A program made the position numbers and the translations under genes. Below the pieces are notes generated by a model. That model made no database searches, was not told where the DNA came from, and saw nothing but the letters and a program-made list of their open reading frames with translations. From positions 2,170,001-2,234,000 of the forward strand of contig CAWIXB010000001.1 of the NCBI GenBank assembly GCA_963839955.1: a stretch of DNA of 64,000 bases, read 5' to 3'. Shown here in pieces: positions 9,647 through 17,665 of the stretch (the stretch's first letter is position 1; each line of letters opens with the position of its first letter). The stretch is from CAWIXB01 sp963839955. Its GTDB lineage: Bacteria; Actinomycetota; Actinomycetes; JACCUZ01.

Positions 9647-10905
9647 CAGCCCTCGCCCGACGAGTCCTGCGCCGGTTCGCCGACCACGGCCTGCGCGGCA
9701 TTGACGATCTCCTCGTCGCTGACCACCCCGAACCAGGTCGCCGCGGTGTCGACGTCCTTGTCGCCGCGACCGGAGAGGTTGACGAGCACGATGCCTTCGG
9801 GACCCAGCTCACGGCCGATGTCGAGTGCGCCGGCCAACGCGTGGGCACTCTCGATCGCCGGGATGATGCCCTCGGTGCGGCACAGCAGCGAGAACGCGTC
9901 CATCGCCACGGTGTCGGTGATCGCCCGGTAGGTGGCCCGGCCGGTGTCGCGAAGGTAGGCGTGCTGCGGACCGACGCCCGGGTAGTCGAGCCCCGCGCTG
10001 ATCGAGTGGCTCTCGATGGTCTGGCCCATGTCGTCCTGGAGGACGTAGGACCGCGAGCCGTGGAGGACGCCCTGCGAACCGCCGGTGATGCTCGCCGCGT
10101 GCCGTCCGGTGTCCACGCCGTCGCCGCCGGCCTCGAGGCCGAACAGCGCCACGTCGGGGTCGTCGAGGAAGGCGACGAAGATGCCCATCGCGTTGGACCC
10201 GCCGCCGACGCACGCGGCGACGGCGTCCGGCAGACGGCCGGTCAGATCGAGCACCTGCTGGCGCGCCTCGTCGCCGATGATCCGCTGGAAGTCGCGCACC
10301 ACCATCGGGAACGGGTGCGGACCCGCGACGCTGCCGATCAGGTAGTGCGTCGTGTCGACGTTGGTCACCCAGTCGCGCATCGCCTCGTTCATCGCGTCCT
10401 TGAGGGTGCGACTGCCCGACGAGACGGGGACGACCTCGGCACCGAGCAGGCGCATGCGCGCGACATTGAGCGCCTGACGCAAGGTGTCGACCTCGCCCAT
10501 GTAGACGACGCACTCGAGGCCAAGCAGAGCGGCCGCGGTGGCGGTCGCCACGCCGTGCTGGCCGGCACCCGTCTCGGCGATGACCCGGGTCTTGCCCATC
10601 TCGACGGTGAGCAGGGCCTGGCCGAGCACGTTGTTGATCTTGTGGGAGCCCGTGTGGTTGAGGTCCTCGCGCTTGAGCAGGATGCGCGCGCCGCCCGCGT
10701 GCTCGGAGAACCGGCGCGCCTCGGTCAGCGGGCTGGGCCGACCGGCGTACGACGAGAGCAGCCCGGCCAGCCGGCTCTGGAACGCCTCGTCGTGCTGGGC
10801 CTTGTCGAAGGCGACGGTGAGCTCTTCGAGCGCCGCCATCAGCGCCTCGGGGACGAACCGACCGCCGTAGACGCCGAAGTGGCCGTGCTCGTCGGGCACC
10901 GTCAT
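9643..10905 (-). CDS. trpB: Tryptophan synthase beta subunit
   Basis: PLP enzyme that condenses indole with serine to tryptophan. The 420-residue product has the PLP lysine in HTGSHKINN, the carboxylate-binding loop ETGAGQHG and the phosphate cup GGGSNA. The ATG at 10905 gives the usual TrpB N-terminus (GHFGVYGGRFVPE) and overlaps the trpC stop in an ATGA junction. The long open frame upstream is only a shadow of trpC. Confidence 0.98.
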   Translation of the reverse strand: MTVPDEHGHFGVYGGRFVPEALMAALEELTVAFDKAQHDEAFQSRLAGLLSSYAGRPSPLTEARRFSEHAGGARILLKREDLNHTGSHKINNVLGQALLTVEMGKTRVIAETGAGQHGVATATAAALLGLECVVYMGEVDTLRQALNVARMRLLGAEVVPVSSGSRTLKDAMNEAMRDWVTNVDTTHYLIGSVAGPHPFPMVVRDFQRIIGDEARQQVLDLTGRLPDAVAACVGGGSNAMGIFVAFLDDPDVALFGLEAGGDGVDTGRHAASITGGSQGVLHGSRSYVLQDDMGQTIESHSISAGLDYPGVGPQHAYLRDTGRATYRAITDTVAMDAFSLLCRTEGIIPAIESAHALAGALDIGRELGPEGIVLVNLSGRGDKDVDTAATWFGVVSDEEIVNAAQAVVGEPAQDSSGEGW

Positions 10906-11708
10906 CGGTCGTGCTTGAGAGCAGGGTGCGCACCGGCGGCGACCAGGTTGCGCACCGCCGCCTGGGGATCGCGGCCGGTCACCAGCGACTCGCCGACGAG
11001 CACTGCGTCGGCACCCGCGCGGGCGTACTCGATGACGTCGTGCGGGCCGCGGACTCCCGACTCGGCCACCCGCAGGACGTCGCCCGGGATGTGCGGCGCG
11101 ACCTTCGTGAAGACGTTGCGGTCGACCTCGAGGGTGGTCAGGTCGCGCGCGTTCACGCCGATGATCGCGGCACCCGCGTCGACGGCACGGTGGACCTCCT
11201 CGACGGTGTGGCACTCGACGAGCGGGGTGAGGTCGAGCGAGGTCGCCCGCTCCACCAGCGACACCAACGCGTTCTGGTCGAGCGCAGCGACGATGAGCAG
11301 CACGAGGTCAGCGCCGTGTGCTCGCGCCTCCCACAGCTGGTAGCTCGAGACGATGAAGTCCTTGCACAGCACCGGGACGTCGACCGCGCGCCGGACCGCG
11401 ACGAGGTCTTCGAGACTGCCGCCGAAACGCCGTTGCTCGGTGAGGACACTGATGATCGCGGCGCCGCCGGCCTCGTAGTCGGCGGCGAGCGATGCCGGGT
11501 CGGCGATCGCGGCAAGGGCTCCCTTGGACGGGCTCGACCGCTTCACCTCGGCGATGACCGCGACACCGTCGGCGCGCAGCACGCCGAGCGAGTTGCGGCA
11601 CGGTGGCCGACGCGCAGCCTGGCTCTTGAGCGTGTCGAGACTCACCTGATGCTGACGAGCGGCGAGGTCGACACGCACGTCAGCGAGGATGTCGTCGAGC
11701 ACGCTCAC
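10902..11708 (-). CDS. trpC: Indole-3-glycerol phosphate synthase
   Basis: Closes the pyrrole ring of the indole group from CdRP. The 268-residue TIM barrel carries the IGPS signature EVKRSSPSKG, the catalytic lysine region LCKDFIVSSYQ and the phosphate loop AESGVRG. GTG at 11708 follows a GAGGAG ribosome binding site and is the first gene of the trpC-trpB-trpA operon. The 191-bp region upstream is shared with a divergent gene and should hold the promoter; I saw no convincing leader peptide or T-box. No trpD or trpF occurs in the window; PriA (hisA) normally supplies the TrpF step in actinobacteria. Confidence 0.96.
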   Translation of the reverse strand: MSVLDDILADVRVDLAARQHQVSLDTLKSQAARRPPCRNSLGVLRADGVAVIAEVKRSSPSKGALAAIADPASLAADYEAGGAAIISVLTEQRRFGGSLEDLVAVRRAVDVPVLCKDFIVSSYQLWEARAHGADLVLLIVAALDQNALVSLVERATSLDLTPLVECHTVEEVHRAVDAGAAIIGVNARDLTTLEVDRNVFTKVAPHIPGDVLRVAESGVRGPHDVIEYARAGADAVLVGESLVTGRDPQAAVRNLVAAGAHPALKHDR

Positions 11709-11899
11709 GCGATTGGTCTCCTCGGCTTGCCAGGGGCCGCCACCGGAAGGTCGGTGTCCTGGCTCGATCGTAACTGCGGGCCTGCCCCAGCCCGAATCGC
11801 GCCCGACCCGGGCGGGCGAGGGTGGGGCGGGAGCCGGCGGGGTAGAGAGCCCTCCGAGTCGGCGCGGTAGTGCGCCGGTCACGACGGAGGGGCTTCGCC

Positions 11900-12385
11900 A
11901 TGTCGACCAGGGACGACCCGTATCGACCACCCGAGCATGCGGAAGGCGTCGCCGGTTCCTCCGAGTACCCGGCGCCCCCTCCGCCGGCGCGTGGACAGGG
12001 CCAGCCGGACCCGACCTATGCAGACCCGGCTCCCGGGTGGCAGGGACAGCCGCAGCAGCAGGAGCGCAACGGTCTTGGCCTGGCGGCGCTGATCGTCGGG
12101 CTTATCGGCCTGGTGCTGTCGGTGTTGTTCTTCCCCGTGGGCTTCGTCCTCGACCTGGTGGCCATCGGCCTGGCGATCCCCGCCATGAAGCGGGCCCGGC
12201 GCGGCGAGGCGACCAACTTCCCGATGCCGCTGATCGGCCTCATCGCCGCCTTGCTCGGGCTCCTCGTCGCGATCGCCTTCGCGCTCTTCGTCGGGTCGAT
12301 CTGGTCCCAGACCAAGGAGTGCAACGACCCCGGGCTGTCCCAGATCGAGCGCGAGCAGTGCATCCGGGACGAGCTGAACAACTGA
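11900..12385 (+). CDS. DUF4190-type small membrane protein
   Basis: A 161-residue protein with a Pro/Gln/Gly-rich cytoplasmic tail (about residues 1-55), two long hydrophobic segments (GLAALIVGLIGLVLSVLFF and LIGLIAALLGLLVAIAFAL) and a short C-terminal part with two Cys. The layout matches DUF4190 proteins, which are common in actinobacteria and have no assigned role. The ATG at 11900 follows GGAGGGG. It is divergent from trpC. Confidence 0.75.
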   Translation: MSTRDDPYRPPEHAEGVAGSSEYPAPPPPARGQGQPDPTYADPAPGWQGQPQQQERNGLGLAALIVGLIGLVLSVLFFPVGFVLDLVAIGLAIPAMKRARRGEATNFPMPLIGLIAALLGLLVAIAFALFVGSIWSQTKECNDPGLSQIEREQCIRDELNN

Positions 12386-12404
12386 CCAGCCGCCCCACTT
12401 CAAC

Positions 12405-12457
12405 GGTGATCATGCAGTTGTGCTGTGGATGACCAGCTGCACAACTGCATGATCACC
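12405..12457. terminator. 19-bp perfect inverted repeat (motif B), candidate bidirectional terminator
   Basis: GGTGATCATGCAGTTGTGC at 12405-12423 is repeated exactly in reverse complement at 12439-12457, with a 15-nt loop. It lies 20 bp past the DUF4190 stop and about 40 bp before the convergent DUF2752 stop, the position expected of a shared terminator. There is no clear T-run, and the same 19-bp motif recurs as single copies at 63289 and 63364, so it may be a mobile or REP-like sequence rather than a plain terminator. Confidence 0.6.
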
Positions 12458-12494
12458 TGCGGTTTTGGTGGGGGCCGGGGGCGGGGGGCGGCGG

Positions 12495-12950
12495 CTACGG
12501 GGTGAGGGTCTGGCCGACCGGCAGGTTGCGGATCACCGCGAACGCCACGCACAGGGCACCGAGAGCAATCGCCACCCGCCCTGCGGACGTCCTGACGCGA
12601 ACGCGAACGAGGATGAGCCTCGCCGCGGTGGCGAGGGACCGACGGCTGGGACTCCCGCCGCGCATCGTGCTGAGCAGCCCGACTGCGAAGACGACGATCG
12701 CCGTCGCGGCCAGCAGGAGGACGAGCGCGTTGTCGTGAAACGCCGCGGTCACGTCACCGTGCAGGAGATCGTGAGTCGCGCGCAGGCCTCCGCAGAACGG
12801 ACAGAGCAGTCCGGTCGCGGCGCGGAACGGGCAGACCGGGTAGCGCCCCGACTCGTGCGGGTCGACGAGCGCGACGTAGCCGAGTCCCAGACCTGCGACT
12901 GCGGCTGTGACGACGGGTGCGACCCGCGCAGCAACCGCCGGGTGAGGCAT
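12495..12950 (-). CDS. DUF2752 membrane protein
   Basis: A 151-residue membrane protein with the DUF2752 signature: CPFRAATGLLCPFCGGLRA followed by T-x-D-L-L-x-G-D-V-x-A-A and a hydrophobic helix. The paired Cys motifs and the central H-x-N-A stretch are family hallmarks; function is unknown. The ATG is 1 bp from the stop of the HGxxPAAW gene, and it is the last gene of the trpE run. Confidence 0.85.
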   Translation of the reverse strand: MPHPAVAARVAPVVTAAVAGLGLGYVALVDPHESGRYPVCPFRAATGLLCPFCGGLRATHDLLHGDVTAAFHDNALVLLLAATAIVVFAVGLLSTMRGGSPSRRSLATAARLILVRVRVRTSAGRVAIALGALCVAFAVIRNLPVGQTLTP

Positions 12951-12951
12951 G

Positions 12952-13209
12952 TCAGTCGTGGGAGGCGTCGGCCGGTGATTGGCTCCCGTCGTACTCGGGG
13001 TCGCGGTCGTCCTTGTAGCTGACCGTGCTGCCCATCCCCATCATCGACATGATCTTGCCGGCGAACGCGCCGAGGATGACCAGCCCAACCCCGACGAAGA
13101 ACAGCCACGGCTGGGCGACCGGCAGCGCGACAGCGCAGACCGTGAAGCCGACGAGCATGATCGCCACTGCGGTCCACGCGGCCGGGGTGTGCCCGTGACT
13201 GTCTGCCAT
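12952..13209 (-). CDS. HGxxPAAW family membrane protein
   Basis: An 85-residue protein with the naming motif HGHTPAAW at residues 5-12, two hydrophobic helices, and an acidic C-terminal tail. HGxxPAAW proteins are small actinobacterial membrane proteins of unknown function often found in trp clusters, as here. The ATG follows AAGGAG with a good spacer. Confidence 0.88.
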   Translation of the reverse strand: MADSHGHTPAAWTAVAIMLVGFTVCAVALPVAQPWLFFVGVGLVILGAFAGKIMSMMGMGSTVSYKDDRDPEYDGSQSPADASHD

Positions 13210-13273
13210 CGTCCGCGCTCCTTCTGATTTCGGCTCTGTCACGGTCATTGTGGCAGGGCAGGCCCCGCCGACG

Positions 13274-13726
13274 TCAGAGCGTCGGGTCCTCGCCGCGATC
13301 GAGTGAGTCCCAAACGTCCTTCCCGCCGCCGTCGCGACCTTCGGCCGGGGCCGTGTAGCGCGGGCCGGGAGCTGGCCAGCGCCCGGCCCGCAGCAGGGTG
13401 ACCACGCCGGCCGCCACAACGAGGACACCCCCCGCCATCGTCAACGGAGCGCCGACCCACACCAGCCCGACGCCGACGATCGCGAGCAGACCGCCTAGCG
13501 CATTGCGCAGCCGGCCACGGCCCAGCAGCAGGGCGCCCGCTCCGGCAACCACGACGAACGCCAGCGCCCGCGAGGCGGCCAGTCCGTCGCCCGCGGACGA
13601 GGGCAGCGCCGTCCCCTCGACCGTCGACTGCGACTCGTCGCCGGTGATCAGAGCCAGCACACTGCCGACGAACAGGGCGCCGACCGTCAGGGCCCGCTCG
13701 CGCCGCCCGGCCGCCTCATCGGTCAC
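13274..13726 (-). CDS. Trp biosynthesis-associated membrane protein
   Basis: A 150-residue protein with about four membrane helices. Its place directly behind trpE, its length and the sequence layout match the actinobacterial Trp-biosynthesis-associated membrane family (TIGR02234/Trp_oprn_chp). The GTG start overlaps the trpE coding end by 11 bp. The role is unknown; regulation or transport linked to tryptophan is only inferred from conserved position. Confidence 0.85.
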   Translation of the reverse strand: MTDEAAGRRERALTVGALFVGSVLALITGDESQSTVEGTALPSSAGDGLAASRALAFVVVAGAGALLLGRGRLRNALGGLLAIVGVGLVWVGAPLTMAGGVLVVAAGVVTLLRAGRWPAPGPRYTAPAEGRDGGGKDVWDSLDRGEDPTL

Positions 13727-15230
13727 CGGGCGCCCGCAACGTGTCGGCAGTGGCGACCGCGCGCAGCACGGCCATCGCCTTGTTGCGGCACTCGTCGTCC
13801 TCGGCGCACGGATCGGAGTCGGCCACGATGCCCGCGCCCGCCTGCACGTAGACGGTGCCCTCGCGCACCAACGCAGTACGGATCGCGATGGCGGTGTCGG
13901 CGTCGCCCGCGAAGTCTAGGTAGCCGACGCAACCGCCGTAGAGCCCTCGCCGGGTCGTCTCCAGCTCCTCGATGATCTCCATCGCGCGTGGCTTGGGCGC
14001 CCCCGACAGCGTGCCGGCCGGGAAGCACGCCGCGAGCACGTCATACGCCGTGTGGCCCTCGACGACGCGGCCGACAACAGTCGACACGATGTGCATGACG
14101 TGGCTGAAGCGTTCGACGGACATGAAGTCGACGACCTCGACGGTGCCCGGCGCGCACACGCGGCCGAGATCGTTGCGGCCGAGGTCGACGAGCATGAGGT
14201 GCTCGGCGCGCTCCTTGGGATCGGCCAGCAGGTCGGCCGCGAGCGCCGCGTCCTCCTCGGGGGTGTCGCCGCGCCAGCGCGTCCCGGCGATGGGGTGCAT
14301 CATCGCCCGGCCTTCGGCCACCTTGACGAGGGCCTCCGGGCTCGAGCCGACGACATCGAACCCGTCGAAGCGCAGCAGGTACATGTAAGGGCTCGGGTTG
14401 CTCACCCGCAGCATCCGGTAGATGTCGAGCGCGGTGGCAACGGTGGTCATCTCGAACCGCTGGCTCAGCACCACCTGAAACGCCTCACCCGCCTTGATGT
14501 CCTCCTTGATGCGCTCGACCCCTGCCTGGAAGTCCTCGGCGTTGGTGCGACGTCGCACCTCCGGCCGGGCGGCGTCGTCGTACGTCGCCACGGTGGCCGG
14601 CGCGGCTGCGGCCAGCTCGGCGGTCATCCGGTCGAGGCGCTCGACGGCGTCGGCGTGCGCCCAGTCGACCCGCTCGTCGGTGTCGTCGTAGTTGACGGCG
14701 TTGGCGATGAGCAGCACCGAGCCGTCGGCATGATCGAGCACGGCGAGATCGGTAGCGAGCATCATGGCCAGCTCGGGCACGTGCAGGTCGTCGTCGGTCT
14801 GGTCGGGAAGGCGCTCGAGACGGCGGACCGCGTCATAGGAGATGAACCCCACTAGGCCGCCCGTGAGCGGCGGCAGGCCGGGCAGGCGCTCGGTGTGCAG
14901 CACCTCGAGGGTCTCCCGCAGGGCGGCGAGGGGGTCGCCACCGGTGGGCAGGCCAACCGGTGGGTCACCGAGCCAGTGGGCGTGGCCGTCGCGTTCGGTC
15001 AGCGTCGCGTGCGAGCGCACGCCGACGAAGGAGAACCGGGACCATACGTGGCCGTGCTCGGCGGACTCGAGAAGGAACGTGCCGGGCCGGTCCTGGGCAA
15101 GCTTGCGATAGACACCGAGCGGCGTCTCGCCGTCGGCCAGCAACCGGCGTACGACGGGGATCACCCGCCGGTCCCGTGCCAGCTCGCGGAACTCCGGCAG
15201 CGCGGGCACGGCCTGCCTCGAGGACGTCAC
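13716..15230 (-). CDS. trpE: Anthranilate synthase component I
   Basis: Converts chorismate to anthranilate with TrpG. The 504-residue protein has the chorismate-binding motifs PIAGTRWRG, LVDLGRNDLGRV and FPAGTLSGAPKPRAMEIIEE. The N-terminal domain keeps the LLES motif (TFLLESAEHG) that forms part of the tryptophan feedback site. GTG at 15230 forms a GTGA overlap with the hisI stop, so hisI and trpE are coupled. No trpG is nearby. Confidence 0.96.
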   Translation of the reverse strand: MTSSRQAVPALPEFRELARDRRVIPVVRRLLADGETPLGVYRKLAQDRPGTFLLESAEHGHVWSRFSFVGVRSHATLTERDGHAHWLGDPPVGLPTGGDPLAALRETLEVLHTERLPGLPPLTGGLVGFISYDAVRRLERLPDQTDDDLHVPELAMMLATDLAVLDHADGSVLLIANAVNYDDTDERVDWAHADAVERLDRMTAELAAAAPATVATYDDAARPEVRRRTNAEDFQAGVERIKEDIKAGEAFQVVLSQRFEMTTVATALDIYRMLRVSNPSPYMYLLRFDGFDVVGSSPEALVKVAEGRAMMHPIAGTRWRGDTPEEDAALAADLLADPKERAEHLMLVDLGRNDLGRVCAPGTVEVVDFMSVERFSHVMHIVSTVVGRVVEGHTAYDVLAACFPAGTLSGAPKPRAMEIIEELETTRRGLYGGCVGYLDFAGDADTAIAIRTALVREGTVYVQAGAGIVADSDPCAEDDECRNKAMAVLRAVATADTLRAPGDR

Positions 15231-15610
15231 CCGGCCATTGTGTCGGTAGGGGCTCCGAGCAGCAGGCCCGCGTCGAAGCACGTGCGGTCGCCGGTGTGGC
15301 AGGCGGCACCAGTCTGGTCGACCGAGACGAGGACAGTGTCACCGTCGCAGTCGAGCCGGACCTCGTGGACCTGCTGGACGTTGCCGGAGGTGTCGCCCTT
15401 GCGCCAGTAGTCGCGTCTGCTGCGGCTCCAGTACCAGGCGCGACCGGTGGTCAGCGTGCGGTGCAGCGCCTCGTCGTCCATCCAGCCGACCATGAGCACC
15501 TCGCGGCTGTCGTGCTGCTGCACCACGGCGGTGATGAGGCCCTGGGCGTCCCGCTTGAGACGCGCCGCGAGCGCTGGATCGAGCGAGGAGGAGGCAGCGG
15601 CACCGGTCAT
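15227..15610 (-). CDS. hisI: Phosphoribosyl-AMP cyclohydrolase
   Basis: Opens the adenine ring of PR-AMP in histidine synthesis. The 127-residue enzyme has the family motifs VGWMDDEAL, YWSRSRRDYWRKGDTSGN and the zinc/metal ligands in LDCDGD plus GAACHTGDRTCF. The ATG at 15610 is preferred because the HisI fold begins just after it. No ribosome binding site is visible, because the sequence before it is a 25-bp tandem repeat. The frame stays open through part of the repeat, adding 11 residues if an upstream start is used. Confidence 0.93.
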   Translation of the reverse strand: MTGAAASSSLDPALAARLKRDAQGLITAVVQQHDSREVLMVGWMDDEALHRTLTTGRAWYWSRSRRDYWRKGDTSGNVQQVHEVRLDCDGDTVLVSVDQTGAACHTGDRTCFDAGLLLGAPTDTMAG

Positions 15611-15613
15611 GGG

Positions 15614-15730
15614 GACATTGTGCCGAGAGGCCATCAAGGACATTGTGCCGAGAGGCCATCAAGGACATTGTGCCGAGAGGCCATCAAGGACATGTGCCGA
15701 TAAGGCCATCAAGGACATGTGCCGAGCGGA
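15614..15730. repeat. 25-bp tandem repeat in the hisI leader (about 4.7 copies)
   Basis: Units start at 15614, 15639, 15664, 15689 and 15714 (the last is partial). The first three are identical; the fourth has a few changes. Each unit contains TGTGCCGA and GGCCATCAAGGACAT. It fills nearly all of the space between the ABC exporter stop (15732) and hisI ATG (15610). On the minus strand each unit holds ATG triplets in shifting frames, since 25 is not a multiple of three. There are no spacers, so it is not a CRISPR array. Confidence 0.95.
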
Positions 15731-15731
15731 C

Positions 15732-17528
15732 TCAGGTGCGCTGCTGGGCCGCCCACGATGCGTGCAGCCGCGAGTAGACACCGCCGGCCGTGACCAGCTC
15801 GTCGTGCGGGCCGCGCTCCACCACGGCACCGGCGTCGAACACCAGCACCTCGTCGGCTGCCTCCGCCGTGGAGAGCCGGTGGGCGATGGTGATCGCCGTC
15901 CGGCCACGCGTGAGCCCTTCCAGGGCCCGCGCCAGACGGACCTCGGTGGCCGGGTCGACGCTCGATGTCGCCTCGTCGAGGACGAGCAAGTCGGGATCGG
16001 CGAGGTAGGCACGCGCGAGGGCGACGAGCTGGCGCTCCCCTGCGGACATCTGCTCACCGCGTTGTCCGACGTCGGTGGCACCGCCGTGCGGCAGCCCGTC
16101 GACCCAGTCGGCGAGACCGAGCTCGGTCAGCGCCAGCGCGACGTCGGCGTCGGTGGCGGCCGGCCGGCCGAACCGCACGTTGTCGGCGACCGAGCCCTCG
16201 AACAGGAACCCGTCCTGCGGCACCATCACGATCCGCGCGCGCAGTGACGAGAAGCGCAGCATGCGCAGGTCGACGCCGTCCACGAGCACCCTGCCGTTCA
16301 CGGGGTCCATCAGGCGGGTGAGCAGCTTGGCGAACGTCGTCTTGCCCGACCCCGTCTCCCCCACGACTGCGACGCGCGAGCCGGCGTACAACGCCAGATC
16401 GACGTCACGAAGCACGACCGGCCCGTCGGGATAGGCGTAGGACACGCCCTCGAAGCGGACGTCGATCGGACCGCGCGGCAACACGGTCCCGGCGTCACCG
16501 GGGTCGGCGACGTCGGCCGGCGTGTCCAGCACCGCGAGCACGCGACGCCAGCCGGCCAGCGCGTTCTGCGCCTCGTTGAGCACCTCGGTCGCGATCTGCA
16601 CCGGGCCGACGAACAACGTCACGAGGAAGAGGAAGGCGAGCAGCTGGCCCAGCGTGAGCTGGCCGTCGATGCCGAGCCACACGCCCACCACCACGACCGC
16701 TGCGTTCGCCAACCCGGCGACGACCTCGGCGCTGGAGAACGAGAGCGCGACCAGCTTCTGGGCCCGCGTCTGCGCGATCCGGGTGCGTTCGACCGCCCGG
16801 TCGACGCGGGCACCGGTGCGCTCCTCGACGGCGTAGGCCTTGATGGTCGACGCGCCGACCACGGTCTCGGAGATCGCACCGAGCAACTCGCCGATGCGCT
16901 CGCGCACGACGCCGTACGCCGCTGACACGCGTCGCTGGAACACGCGCAGCAGGAGCACCAGCGGCAAGAAGCACGCCCACACGAGCACCGTGAGCTGCCA
17001 CGAGTAGAACGCCATCAGGGCCGTCGACACCAGTAGCTGGCCGACGCTGATGACGAGCAGCAGCCCGCCCCACTGCATGAACGTGGAGATCGTGTCCACA
17101 TCGCTGGTGACCCGCGAGACGAGTGAGCCGCGCCGTTCGGCGCTCTGCGTCAGCACGGAGAGGTCATGGACGTGCCGGAACGCACGGACCCGCAAGGTGG
17201 CGAGCCCGCCTTCGGTCGTCTTGAAGAGCCGTACGTTGACCAGATAGCCGCAGACGGCCGTCACGAGCACGGCGATGCCGGCCAGCAGCACCGCCTCGCG
17301 CACGCGGGCGAGGTCGGGTCCGTCCGCGCCCATCAGGCCGCGGTCCACGGTCTGCTGGACGGCGATCGGCACGAGCACCCGACCAACCGTGGCGACGGCC
17401 GCGAGGAGCAGGGTGACCGCGAGCCCCGCACGGAACTCCGGCGAGAGCGCCAGGCCGCGGCGCAGGACGCCCCACGACGACGTCGGCGCCGCGTCGGCGT
17501 GCGGGGAGATCGTCGACATCCGCGCCAT
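15732..17528 (-). CDS. ABC exporter, fused membrane and ATPase domains
   Basis: A 598-residue half-transporter of the type IV exporter class: about six membrane helices (residues 30-330), then a nucleotide-binding domain with Walker A GETGSGKTT, signature MSAGERQ, Walker B LLVLDEATSSVD and the H-loop IAHRLS. Substrate is unknown. A second exporter of the same kind lies 1.5 kb away on the same strand, and the two could form a heterodimer. Start ATG at 17528; an internal ATG at about 17519 is also possible. Confidence 0.92.
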   Translation of the reverse strand: MARMSTISPHADAAPTSSWGVLRRGLALSPEFRAGLAVTLLLAAVATVGRVLVPIAVQQTVDRGLMGADGPDLARVREAVLLAGIAVLVTAVCGYLVNVRLFKTTEGGLATLRVRAFRHVHDLSVLTQSAERRGSLVSRVTSDVDTISTFMQWGGLLLVISVGQLLVSTALMAFYSWQLTVLVWACFLPLVLLLRVFQRRVSAAYGVVRERIGELLGAISETVVGASTIKAYAVEERTGARVDRAVERTRIAQTRAQKLVALSFSSAEVVAGLANAAVVVVGVWLGIDGQLTLGQLLAFLFLVTLFVGPVQIATEVLNEAQNALAGWRRVLAVLDTPADVADPGDAGTVLPRGPIDVRFEGVSYAYPDGPVVLRDVDLALYAGSRVAVVGETGSGKTTFAKLLTRLMDPVNGRVLVDGVDLRMLRFSSLRARIVMVPQDGFLFEGSVADNVRFGRPAATDADVALALTELGLADWVDGLPHGGATDVGQRGEQMSAGERQLVALARAYLADPDLLVLDEATSSVDPATEVRLARALEGLTRGRTAITIAHRLSTAEAADEVLVFDAGAVVERGPHDELVTAGGVYSRLHASWAAQQRT

Positions 17529-17561
17529 GCTCCCACGGCCGCCTCGAACGGGCGCTCGAAT

Positions 17562-17580
17562 ACCAGGGGGCTACCCTGGT
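17562..17580. promoter_or_regulatory. 7-bp palindrome in divergent promoter region
   Basis: ACCAGGG (17562-17568) and CCCTGGT (17574-17580) are inverted with a 5-nt centre. The site sits between the ABC exporter and the MinD-like gene, which are divergently transcribed, so it could be an operator. There is no other support. Confidence 0.3.
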
Positions 17581-17665
17581 GGGCCGCGGCGCACGGAGCG
17601 TGCGGCGCGGATCGCGGCGTCCGGTCGCCGCCTCCCTTCCCCAACCCACCGGAGGGCCCGGCCCC

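Noticed and set aside
11709..11899. A trp leader peptide or T-box
   Set aside because: No short frame with tandem Trp codons and no T-box features were found in this divergent region.
15614..15730. CRISPR array
   Set aside because: Units are contiguous 25-mers with no spacers, and no cas genes are present.
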